Shown: positions 1 through 5,182, counted from the stretch's first letter. The stretch is DNA of 5,496 bases from Patescibacteria group bacterium (GCA_018813805.1 JAHJAP010000010.1:1-5496), one strand, 5' to 3'. Notes: a model not told the origin generated them from the sequence alone. Made by a program: numbers and translations.

Positions 1-205
1 ATAAAATAATAATAACAATAAGACTGTTGATGAATAATAAAATTTTAATTATTTGTTTAAACTTAGATTAGTTTTTGTATTTTTGATTTGTGTTTTTAAT
101 GTAAATAACTGGGTCGTTGGTGTTGATGGGGTGTGTTAATAATTGCGCTTGGGTTTTATTTATTAACAAGAAGAATTTTAAAATAACTTTTTATTAACCA
201 GCTTA
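1..205. other. Gene-free region downstream of dnaA, candidate chromosomal origin (oriC)
   Basis: No reading frame of protein-like character is visible here. The first ~100 bases are almost entirely A and T, with an 8-bp palindrome GTTTAAAC at 55-62, and would suit a DNA-unwinding element. A more GC-rich patch follows at about 110-133, then the cluster of DnaA-box-like 9-mers described separately. In many bacteria oriC lies between dnaA and dnaN; dnaN would be expected left of the window edge but is not seen. Origin function is inferred from position, base composition and the boxes; no clear DnaA-trio (repeated TAG) was found. Confidence 0.45.
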
Positions 206-211
206 TTAACA
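134..211. repeat. Cluster of DnaA-box-like 9-mers (TTATTAACA)
   Basis: TTATTAACA occurs on the minus strand at 134-142 and on the plus strand at 160-168 and 203-211. A variant TTATTAACC lies at 191-199. The last site overlaps the dnaA stop codon. Each exact copy matches the classical box TTATCCACA at 7 of 9 positions, differing at positions 5 and 6. Position 5 is variable in many species, but the C-to-A change at position 6 is less usual. The DnaA encoded here keeps the standard box-reading residues, so the sites are plausible but unproven. A further copy is at 1783-1791, on the other side of dnaA. Confidence 0.45.
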
Positions 212-1588
212 GTTGTTATAGATGAGTTGTTTGATTGAACTAATGTTTTGTTTTAATCTTTCGTTCTCTTGTATTTCTTTATCTATTTTATTAAATGCGT
301 GCATAGCTGTTGTGTGGTCGCGACCACCCAATTCATGGCCAATTGATGGGTAAGATGCGTTAATCTCTTTGCGCATTAAAAACATTGTAATTTGTCTTGG
401 AACAACTGTTTCTTTTTTGCGACTAGCGCCGACTAAATCTTTTATTGTAATATCAAAAAACTTAGACACTGCTTCAATAATGGTTTTGGCAGTAGTGGAC
501 CTTGTTTGAAAACTAGAAATAATCCCAGATAAAACGTTTTTGGTGGTACTAATTGATGGCTGAGTGTTGTTAAACTCATAAAAAGCAATTAAGCGATTTA
601 AAGCTCCTTCTAATTCTCTGATGTTGCTTTGAATATTGTCAGCTATATAAACTAAAATATCTTTTTCTAATCTATAATTTTTTTCTTTACATTTGGTTTC
701 CAATATAGCAATTCTAGTTTCTAAGTCAGGCATAGAAATGTCGGCAATTAAACCCCATTCAAAGCGAGATAAAAGTCTTTTTTCAAGGGCTGGAATAGCT
801 TTTGGCGGACGATCTGAAGAAATGACAATTTGTTTATTGGTTTGATGAAGTTCATTAAAAGTATGGAAAAACTCTTCTTGAGTTCCGTCTTTACCTCCCA
901 TAAAATGAATATCATCAACAAGAAGAAGGTCAACATTGCGATAATGGTCTTTAAAGTCCTTGGCCTGACCATTGCGTACGGCCTGAATATAGTCATTAGT
1001 AAATTTTTCACAAGAAACATAAAGAACTTTGTCTGTTCTTTTAGCTAATTCATGGCCAATTCCTTGGAGTAAATGGGTTTTTCCTAATCCAACGCCGCCA
1101 TAAATAAATAAAGGGTTATAAATATGACCAGGGTTAGCAGCTACGGCCTGACAAGCGGCATGAGCTAATTCATTGTTTTTACCAACAATAAAGCTATTAA
1201 AAGTATAACGAGCATTAAGGCCAAAACGATTAACAACCAATGGCTTGTGGGATGTATCATCATCTTTTTTTGTGCTGTCTGCATTGTCAATACTGTCTGA
1301 GTTGTCTTTTTTTAATAAATCACTAAGTGGGTTAATTTTTTTAATTTCAACTTTATAAATAATCTCTTTAATAGTGGAATGCCCTGTATTTTTAAAGGCA
1401 TTAGCGATTTTTTGGTGATATTTTTTTTCCAACCAAACCTTAGTAAAAGTGTTAGGCACACAAATGATTACTTTTTCGTTTTCATAAAAAGAAATAAACG
1501 TATTCTTAAACCACGTAGTAAAATTGGCTCGCGATAAATTTAATTCAATTTCCCCTAAAACCGCTTGCCAAAGTTGTTCATTGTTCAT
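206..1588 (-). CDS. dnaA: Chromosomal replication initiator protein DnaA
   Basis: DnaA is the ATP-dependent AAA+ initiator that binds origin boxes, opens the duplex and recruits the helicase. All four domains are present in 460 residues, a normal length. Domain I (about 1-82) begins MNNEQLWQAVL, a typical DnaA start. A polar linker spans about 85-120. The AAA+ domain has Walker A GGVGLGKT (164-171), Walker B LLLVDDIHF (221-229), sensor I VISSD (255-259), the box VII arginine finger R275 in SRFEWGL, and the sensor II arginine R324. Domain IV (about 365-460) has PRQI with R398 and the signature GGRDHTT (421-427), whose D, H and T residues read the DnaA box. No key residue is missing. The start lacks a Shine-Dalgarno sequence. 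The gene is divergent from rpmH, and a palindromic insertion lies in its leader. Confidence 0.98.
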   Translation of the reverse strand: MNNEQLWQAVLGEIELNLSRANFTTWFKNTFISFYENEKVIICVPNTFTKVWLEKKYHQKIANAFKNTGHSTIKEIIYKVEIKKINPLSDLLKKDNSDSIDNADSTKKDDDTSHKPLVVNRFGLNARYTFNSFIVGKNNELAHAACQAVAANPGHIYNPLFIYGGVGLGKTHLLQGIGHELAKRTDKVLYVSCEKFTNDYIQAVRNGQAKDFKDHYRNVDLLLVDDIHFMGGKDGTQEEFFHTFNELHQTNKQIVISSDRPPKAIPALEKRLLSRFEWGLIADISMPDLETRIAILETKCKEKNYRLEKDILVYIADNIQSNIRELEGALNRLIAFYEFNNTQPSISTTKNVLSGIISSFQTRSTTAKTIIEAVSKFFDITIKDLVGASRKKETVVPRQITMFLMRKEINASYPSIGHELGGRDHTTAMHAFNKIDKEIQENERLKQNISSIKQLIYNNC

Positions 1589-1616
1589 AGCATGAGGAAT
1601 TTAAGAGTTAATTAAG

Positions 1617-1653
1617 GGGTCTGTCGCCGAATACGGTATTTGGCGACAGACCC
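1617..1653. mobile_element. Miniature inverted-repeat element, copy 1 (37 bp) in the dnaA leader
   Basis: An 18-base left arm (1617-1634, starting GGGTCTGTCG) is complementary to 1636-1653 (ending CGACAGACCC) around one central base, with a single G-T wobble at 1629/1641. It is flanked by a perfect 5-base direct repeat TTAAG at 1612-1616 and 1654-1658, as expected of a target-site duplication. It is shorter than copy 2 because it lacks one CGAATAC-like unit near the centre. If the predicted promoter at 1698-1726 is right, the element is transcribed in the dnaA mRNA leader as a strong hairpin about 28 bases before the start codon. Confidence 0.8.
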
Positions 1654-1697
1654 TTAAGAAATAAGAATAAAAAAAACAAGTTAATGTAATGAAATTT

Positions 1698-1726
1698 AGT
1701 TTATAAAAAATTTTTTAAAAAGTCAA
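1698..1726 (-). promoter_or_regulatory. Candidate dnaA promoter
   Basis: Read on the minus strand, a -35 TTGACT (1726-1721) is followed after 17 bases by a -10 TAAACT (1703-1698). The -35 matches sigma-70 at 5 of 6 positions and the -10 at 4 of 6. Transcription would begin near 1691, giving a leader of about 100 bases that includes the palindromic insertion. The DNA is so AT-rich that chance -10-like hexamers are common. Confidence 0.4.
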
Positions 1727-1934
1727 AATATTACTTTATAGAATTGTAACAGCAAATAAAATACAGAGCAATGTTTAAAAATTGTTAATAACAGGGGGAT
1801 AAGTATATTTTATACAGTTATTGTAAATTAAGCTATTTAAAAAAATAATATTGCAAACATTTTTTAATTTTTAAACAACAACAATATTTATTTCTTTACA
1901 AAGGGGTAACTTTAACTCTGCAATAGTGCAATTT

Positions 1935-1963
1935 TTGACTAAACAAAAAATCAATGCTATGCT
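1935..1963 (+). promoter_or_regulatory. Candidate rpmH promoter with extended -10
   Basis: TTGACT (1935-1940), a 17-base spacer and TATGCT (1958-1963) form a sigma-70-type promoter. The TG at 1955-1956 supplies an extended -10. Predicted initiation near 1970 leaves a leader of about 30 bases before the rpmH ATG. This is the best promoter match in the window and fits the strong expression expected of a ribosomal protein gene. Confidence 0.6.
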
Positions 1964-2000
1964 TTTTTTATTAATTTGTGAGAAAGAAAAGATAAAATTT

Positions 2001-2138
2001 ATGCCAAAAAGAACATATCAGCCAAATAAACGGCGCGCTCAAAAAAAACATGGTTTTCGAAAAAGAATGAGTTTAAAATCTGGTCGTAATGTTATAAAAA
2101 AACGTAAAACCAAGGGCAGAAAAAAATTAACAAAATAA
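2001..2138 (+). CDS. rpmH: 50S ribosomal protein L34 (bL34)
   Basis: L34 is a small, very basic protein of the large ribosomal subunit that packs against 23S rRNA. The 45-residue product has the family pattern throughout: [12 protein letters not shown] at the start, KHGFRKRM near residue 20, SGRNV in the middle and a KGRKKLTK tail. The ATG at 2001 is chosen because it gives the standard L34 N-terminus; the frame runs upstream to an ATG at 1926, but that extension is not L34-like and contains the predicted promoter. Only a weak purine run (AGAAAG near 1981) precedes the start. It is the first gene of the rpmH-rnpA pair, which is separated here by a 44-bp palindromic insertion. Confidence 0.97.
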   Translation: MPKRTYQPNKRRAQKKHGFRKRMSLKSGRNVIKKRKTKGRKKLTK

Positions 2139-2144
2139 TTTGTA

Positions 2145-2188
2145 GGGTCTGTCGTCGAATACCGAATACGGTATTCGACGACAGACCC
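2145..2188. mobile_element. Miniature inverted-repeat element, copy 2 (44 bp) between rpmH and rnpA
   Basis: A perfect 20-bp stem (2145-2164 with 2169-2188) closes on the 4-base loop AATA. The ends are GGGTCTGTCG and CGACAGACCC. A perfect 5-base direct repeat TTGTA flanks it at 2140-2144 and 2189-2193, indicating insertion by transposition. It starts six bases after the rpmH stop and ends 25 bases before the rnpA start, so it is transcribed in any rpmH-rnpA mRNA. The hairpin has no T-run after it on either strand and so is not a standard intrinsic terminator. It could still stabilise the rpmH message or serve as a double-strand ribonuclease site. Confidence 0.85.
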
Positions 2189-2213
2189 TTGTAATCCGCA
2201 ATCCATTAAAGAT

Positions 2214-2555
2214 ATGTTAGTAAAAACTGGGAGGCTAACTAAAAACAAGGAGTTTGATAAGGTATTTAAATATGGACGCTCAAGCTATAATCAAAATATT
2301 GGCGTTAAAGTTATTTTAAATGAAAATTTAATAAATCGTTTAGGAATAATAATTAGCTGTAAGGTTAGCAAAAAAGCAACAGATAGAAATAAATTTAAAC
2401 GCAGCATTAAAGAAATATTTAGATTAATTGAAAGTAAATTAAAAACTGGTTATGATATTTTAGTTATAGCTTTACCTGGCGTAAATAATAAAACTTATCA
2501 AGAAATTACTGAAATATTTGATCAGGGATTAAAAAAACTTAAAATGTTTAAATAA
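2214..2555 (+). CDS. rnpA: Ribonuclease P protein component
   Basis: RnpA binds the RNase P RNA and helps position precursor tRNA for removal of the 5' leader. The 113-residue product has the usual length. Its N-terminus has the family pattern R-L-x-K-x-x-E-F (residues 7-14). The central RNR motif lies in KKATDRNKFKRSIKE (53-67) and contacts the RNA. The later stretch GYDILVIALPG (79-89) matches the family's conserved beta strand. The gene follows rpmH as in most bacteria, but the 75-base gap between them has been widened by a palindromic insertion. The ATG at 2214 is preceded by TTAAAGAT, without a Shine-Dalgarno sequence, yet it gives the expected N-terminus. Confidence 0.95.
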   Translation: MLVKTGRLTKNKEFDKVFKYGRSSYNQNIGVKVILNENLINRLGIIISCKVSKKATDRNKFKRSIKEIFRLIESKLKTGYDILVIALPGVNNKTYQEITEIFDQGLKKLKMFK

Positions 2556-2626
2556 AAAAAGCCTATAAAACCTGTAAAGTTGAATAAAAAATAAACTCAT
2601 TTTTTTCTTGTCATTGTGCTACTCAT

Positions 2627-2654
2627 TTGCGGGGACAATCTATTTTATTATAAT
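2627..2654 (+). promoter_or_regulatory. Possible promoter upstream of yidD
   Basis: A perfect -10 TATAAT lies at 2649-2654. The best-placed -35 is TTGCGG at 2627-2632 with a 16-base spacer, matching only 3 of 6 positions. Initiation would be near 2661, about 30 bases before yidD. The 135-base rnpA-yidD gap is unusually long for this compact block, which supports a separate promoter, but the weak -35 leaves it uncertain. Confidence 0.35.
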
Positions 2655-2690
2655 TTATAGCTTAAAGTTCATGTAGTTATTTGTTTTTTT

Positions 2691-2939
2691 ATGCTATTTT
2701 ATTATCCTCGCTATTTTCTTATTAAATTGTTAAAATTATATCAACGCACCTTGTCTTTTGATCATGGAATTTTTAAAGTTTTTTTTCCAAATGGTTTTTG
2801 TCGTTTTCAGCCAACCTGCTCTAATTATGCCATAGCAGCTATTGAAAAACATGGAGTAATTAAAGGTAGTATCAAGATTTTATGGCGAATTTTACGTTGT
2901 AATCCCTTTAATCAAGGCGGTTGGGATCCATTAAAGTAA
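2691..2939 (+). CDS. yidD: Membrane protein insertion efficiency factor YidD
   Basis: YidD is a small membrane-associated protein that assists insertion of inner-membrane proteins together with YidC. The 82-residue product shows the family hallmarks: an N-terminal hydrophobic/amphipathic helix (about 3-18), [12 protein letters not shown] (36-47) with its conserved cysteines, the helix [11 protein letters not shown], and [12 protein letters not shown] (69-80) near the C-terminus. Cysteines at 37, 43 and 70 match the family pattern. The ATG at 2691 directly follows a run of T (TTGTTTTTTT), so there is no ribosome-binding sequence, but no better start gives the family N-terminus. It lies 49 bases before yidC, the usual neighbour. 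Confidence 0.95.
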   Translation: MLFYYPRYFLIKLLKLYQRTLSFDHGIFKVFFPNGFCRFQPTCSNYAIAAIEKHGVIKGSIKILWRILRCNPFNQGGWDPLK

Positions 2940-2988
2940 TTAGTTTAAATTTTAGAGAAAATATTTAAAAATTAAAAATTTTATTTCT

Positions 2989-3729
2989 ATGTCTAATTTT
3001 TTTTATGTAGTTTTTTATCAACCAATTTTAAATTTATTGATTTTTTTTTACAATATTATTCCAGGTCATAGTATTGGTTTGGCAATAATAATAATGACTG
3101 TTTTAATTAAACTATTTTTATGGCCCTTATCTAAACAATCAATCAAGTCGCAAAAGTCATTGCAAGATCTTCAGCCTAAAGTTGATGAATTAAAGAAAAA
3201 ATACGCTAACAATAAAGAAGCAATGGGCAAAGAAATGATAGAACTATATAAAAAAGAAAAAGTTAATCCTTTTTCTTCGTGTTTGCCATTATTAATTCAA
3301 TTACCATTTTTTTGGGCTGTCTTTTTGGTATTTAGAGATGGATTAAGCGGCAAGTCATTGAATCTTGTTTATAGTTTTATTGATCAACCAGCAGCTATTA
3401 ACTCTATTTTTCTTGGCATAATAGATTTAGCAAAACCTAATGTAATTTTAGCGGTTTTAGCAGGACTAGCTCAGTTTTGGCAGGCGAAAATGATGAATAC
3501 CAAACAAGCAGCTATTAAAGATCAAGAAGCTAAAGATGAAAACATGATGGCTATTATGAATAAACAAATGCTATATCTTATGCCAGTTTTAACAATTTTT
3601 ATTGGTTTAACTTTTCCAAGCGGTTTAGCTCTTTATTGGCTAATAACAACAGTTTTAACAATTTTACAGCAGTTTTATTTGTTTAAAAATGAAAATCAAA
3701 AAGTTATAGATCAAAAAAGTATAAATTAA
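2989..3729 (+). CDS. yidC: Membrane protein insertase YidC/Oxa1 family
   Basis: YidC inserts proteins into the cytoplasmic membrane, alone or with SecYEG. The 246-residue product is the short Oxa1-like form: it lacks the large periplasmic domain of Gram-negative YidC and shows no signal peptide or lipobox. Hydrophobic segments lie at about 28-47, 98-116, 151-168, 194-210 and 211-232, with a weaker one near 133-147. A basic, charged cytoplasmic hairpin fills 50-95. The signatures NPFSSCLPLLIQLPFFWA (93-110) and FPSGLALYWLITT (209-221) are clear. The conserved arginine of the first core helix, in the hydrophilic groove, appears to be lysine (K41 in TVLIKLFLWPL). No Shine-Dalgarno sequence precedes the start. 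The usual followers jag and mnmE are absent; instead a convergent gene begins three bases beyond the stop. Confidence 0.95.
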   Translation: MSNFFYVVFYQPILNLLIFFYNIIPGHSIGLAIIIMTVLIKLFLWPLSKQSIKSQKSLQDLQPKVDELKKKYANNKEAMGKEMIELYKKEKVNPFSSCLPLLIQLPFFWAVFLVFRDGLSGKSLNLVYSFIDQPAAINSIFLGIIDLAKPNVILAVLAGLAQFWQAKMMNTKQAAIKDQEAKDENMMAIMNKQMLYLMPVLTIFIGLTFPSGLALYWLITTVLTILQQFYLFKNENQKVIDQKSIN

Positions 3730-3732
3730 AAA

Positions 3733-4485
3733 CTAAAAATTACGATTACGTCCTACAATAATATTTAATTTTTTTCTTAATAAACTAATTTCTACTGGCG
3801 ATTTAATGCTTCTACAGCCATCTAGAATAATAGGAAATTTTTTATTTTTTATAATTATTTTTTTAATTTGAAAAAAAGAATGGCCAACTTCTTTAAAAAA
3901 AAGTTTTTTAGTAGTCGTAGTTTTAATAAATAACTCTAAAATGCCATCTTGAGGATTAATTTTTGTTTTAAAAGGCAAATTTTCATTATATGGCAATAAA
4001 TTAATTATTTTGATTTCTCCTTTTCCGGTTGTTTCTACTGAGTAATTTTGGCTAATTTCTAATATTGTTTCCTGGTTATTACTGGAAACATGCGAGAGAA
4101 AATAAGTATTATTTGCTAAACCAACATCTAAACAAGAGATTCGTCTGGCTGATAAAATTTCACAGGCGGTTTCTTCAGTGTTAATACCTAAAGCATTTGC
4201 AATGTTGTTATTTTCTTTGCCTATTGGTATGATGCCTAATGGCACTTCCTGACAATTAGCTATTGAATTAATAACATGATTAATTGTTTGATCATTACCT
4301 ACTGCTATAATTGTTTTAGCTCCACGTTTAATTTCGTAATCAACGATTTCATTGATATTATTTGTAATATTTAAGCGAATAATTTTACCGCCAAGACCTA
4401 AATCAACAATGCGTGTTTCAATGTTAGCTAAAATATGATCGTATTTTTTGTGACTCAAAAAAGAATCGTAAATATAAATATTCAT
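3733..4485 (-). CDS. Diacylglycerol kinase catalytic-fold protein, probably divergent or inactive
   Basis: The 250-residue protein matches the lipid/diacylglycerol kinase (DgkB/YegS) fold in order. A strand and glycine loop KTIIAVGNDQT (57-67) sits where active enzymes have GGDGT. VPLGIIPIGKENNNIANALGI (81-101) sits where they have PLGTGNDFARxLGI. CLDVGLANNTYFLSH (118-132), NPQDGILELFI (177-187) and a terminal LDGCRSIKSPVEI (221-233) replace the family's late segments. The nucleotide-loop and GTGND motifs are altered, and the glutamate of the C-terminal DGE motif, the reported catalytic base, is cysteine (C224). Lipid kinase activity is therefore doubtful; a binding or regulatory role is possible. 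The ATG overlaps the bactofilin stop by one base (TAATG), implying translational coupling. No membrane segment is evident. Fold assignment is fairly sure; function is not. Confidence 0.8.
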   Translation of the reverse strand: MNIYIYDSFLSHKKYDHILANIETRIVDLGLGGKIIRLNITNNINEIVDYEIKRGAKTIIAVGNDQTINHVINSIANCQEVPLGIIPIGKENNNIANALGINTEETACEILSARRISCLDVGLANNTYFLSHVSSNNQETILEISQNYSVETTGKGEIKIINLLPYNENLPFKTKINPQDGILELFIKTTTTKKLFFKEVGHSFFQIKKIIIKNKKFPIILDGCRSIKSPVEISLLRKKLNIIVGRNRNF

Positions 4486-4862
4486 TAAACTATTTTTTTA
4501 AGCCCTTCTTTTTCAATGGGCATAGTAATTTTGCCATTAATAATCGCGCCTTGTTCAATTGATAGGCTTGATGTTTCAATATCGCCAAAAAATTTAGCTG
4601 CTGTTGTTATCTCTAAATAACCATTAATTTTAATATTTCCCCTTATTTCTCCACTGATTTTTGCTTCTTTGGCTTCAATATTAGCAGTAATTTTAGCCTT
4701 ATTACCAACTTGTAAATTGCCGTTAGTTTTTAAATTGCCCTCAACAATTCCTTCTATAATTATATTGCCAGTACCATGAAAATCTCCTTTAACTTTTACT
4801 GATGGCCCAATTATCGTTTCAATATCTTTAAAGCCTTTTTCTTGATTTTGATTGTTAAACAT
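4485..4862 (-). CDS. Bactofilin family cytoskeletal protein
   Basis: Bactofilins polymerise into filaments without nucleotides and act as scaffolds for cell-shape, envelope and polarity functions. The 125-residue product has the family opening ETIIGPSVKVKGDFHGTGNI (15-34) followed by short repeating strands of the right-handed beta helix to about residue 114: IEGIVEGNL, VGNKAKITANI, AKISGEIRGNI, FGDIETSSLSI, GAIINGKI. A short polar N-terminus and a basic C-terminal tail flank the core. No signal peptide or membrane helix is seen; filaments are typically attached to the inner face of the membrane. The gene leads a two-gene unit with the kinase-fold gene, sharing one base. The start ATG follows an A/T-only leader with no Shine-Dalgarno sequence. 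A promoter is predicted inside the mobile element just upstream. Confidence 0.93.
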   Translation of the reverse strand: MFNNQNQEKGFKDIETIIGPSVKVKGDFHGTGNIIIEGIVEGNLKTNGNLQVGNKAKITANIEAKEAKISGEIRGNIKINGYLEITTAAKFFGDIETSSLSIEQGAIINGKITMPIEKEGLKKIV

Positions 4863-4891
4863 AAAATTAAATTAAAATAATTAAATAAAAG

Positions 4892-5052
4892 GGGTCTGTC
4901 GTCAAATACTTTTTCGAGTAGAAAATTCCAAATTTTTAGGAAATTTTTTTAAAAAGTTTTGAGGGAATATGGTTATATTAGCGAAAAAGTTTTTGACAAA
5001 ATTTACAAAAATTTGGAAATTTATGCCGAATATGGTATTCGGCGATAGACCC
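4892..5052. mobile_element. Miniature inverted-repeat element, copy 3 (161 bp long form)
   Basis: The left end GGGTCTGTCGTCAAATAC (4892-4909) and right end GTATTCGGCGATAGACCC (5035-5052) are imperfect inverted repeats matching at 15 of 18 positions. The 5-base direct repeat AAAAG flanks them at 4887-4891 and 5053-5057. Inside, about 4922-4961 and 4984-5022 form a second imperfect inverted repeat around TTCCAAATTTTT / AAAAATTTGGAA, so most of the element can fold back on itself about a centre near 4972. The right end also has its own small palindrome GCCGAATA...TATTCGGC (5025-5043). It has no room for a transposase, so it would need one supplied from elsewhere. Confidence 0.75.
4972..4999 (-). 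promoter_or_regulatory. Candidate bactofilin operon promoter inside copy 3
   Basis: On the minus strand a -35 TTGTCA (4999-4994) is followed after 16 bases by a -10 TATAAC (4977-4972); each matches the sigma-70 consensus at 5 of 6 positions. Initiation near 4965 would give a leader of about 100 bases ending at the bactofilin ATG. The promoter sits at the middle of the inserted element, so the insertion itself may drive the operon. Confidence 0.4.
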
Positions 5053-5123
5053 AAAAGATAAGTATACTAATTTTAGGCAAGTATTGCGAATTTGTCAAAG
5101 AAAGTTAAAAGTCAAATGTTAAT

Positions 5124-5167
5124 AAGTCTATCGCTGAATGCCGAATACGGTATTCAGCATTCAGCTC
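5124..5167. mobile_element. Decayed miniature inverted-repeat element, copy 4 (44 bp)
   Basis: The left 25 bases match copy 2 at 19 positions, including GTCTATCG and CCGAATAC, and the total length is the same as copy 2. A flanking 5-base direct repeat TTAAT (5119-5123 and 5168-5172) fits the family, though such an AT-only repeat could arise by chance here. An inner stem pairs 5133-5148 with 5150-5165 with one mismatch, but the outer ends no longer pair. The right arm differs from the other copies yet still complements the changed left arm. It ends 15 bases before the tRNA gene. Confidence 0.6.
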
Positions 5168-5182
5168 TTAATTATATCAATT

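Larger units (their letters stand above)
1589..2000. other. Divergent dnaA/rpmH intergenic region
   Basis: This 412-base spacer has no gene. From left to right it holds the dnaA leader with the palindromic insertion at 1617-1653, a candidate minus-strand dnaA promoter at 1698-1726, a very AT-rich stretch, and the palindrome TGTTA-A-TAACA at 1783-1793 that includes a minus-strand TTATTAACA box and is followed by GGGGG. The plus-strand rpmH promoter lies at 1935-1963. In Bacillus subtilis the rpmH-dnaA spacer is the second half of a bipartite origin. The box here could act in the same way or in dnaA autoregulation; both are inferences. Confidence 0.5.
4863..5182. other. Intergenic region between bactofilin and tRNA-Arg, largely mobile-element DNA
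   Basis: This 320-base gap has no convincing gene. It contains the 161-bp inverted-repeat element (4892-5052), a 70-base AT-rich interval with no recognised feature, and the decayed 44-bp copy (5124-5167), which ends 15 bases before the tRNA. A minus-strand promoter for the bactofilin operon lies inside the first element. No clear tRNA promoter is seen; TATACT at 5063-5068 and ATTATA at 5171-5176 both lack a good -35. Confidence 0.6.

Noticed and set aside
748..1048. Open frames on both strands overlapping dnaA (minus 748-1020 and plus 830-1048)
   Set aside because: They lie fully inside the well-conserved AAA+ region of dnaA in other frames and have no recognisable motif.
1588..1596. Two-codon micro-frame ATGCTATGA overlapping the dnaA start on the minus strand
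   Set aside because: It is so short that chance is the simplest explanation, and no ribosome-binding sequence precedes it.
1926..2000. In-frame upstream extension of rpmH to an earlier ATG
   Set aside because: L34 proteins begin at M(P)KRTYQP; the 25 extra residues are not family-like and overlap the predicted promoter.
2145..2193. Intrinsic terminator between rpmH and rnpA
   Set aside because: The stem is strong but TTGTAATCC follows instead of a T-run, and the same palindrome occurs elsewhere with target duplications.
2039..2248. Minus-strand open frame across rpmH and the palindromic insertion
   Set aside because: It is antisense to L34, its middle is translated from the palindrome, and it resembles no protein family.
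4993..4998. Plus-strand consensus -35 TTGACA in copy 3 as the tRNA promoter
   Set aside because: No acceptable -10 hexamer lies 15-19 bases downstream.
1617..5167. CRISPR array
   Set aside because: Copies are spaced hundreds to thousands of bases apart with genes between, and vary in length; there are no regular spacers or cas genes.
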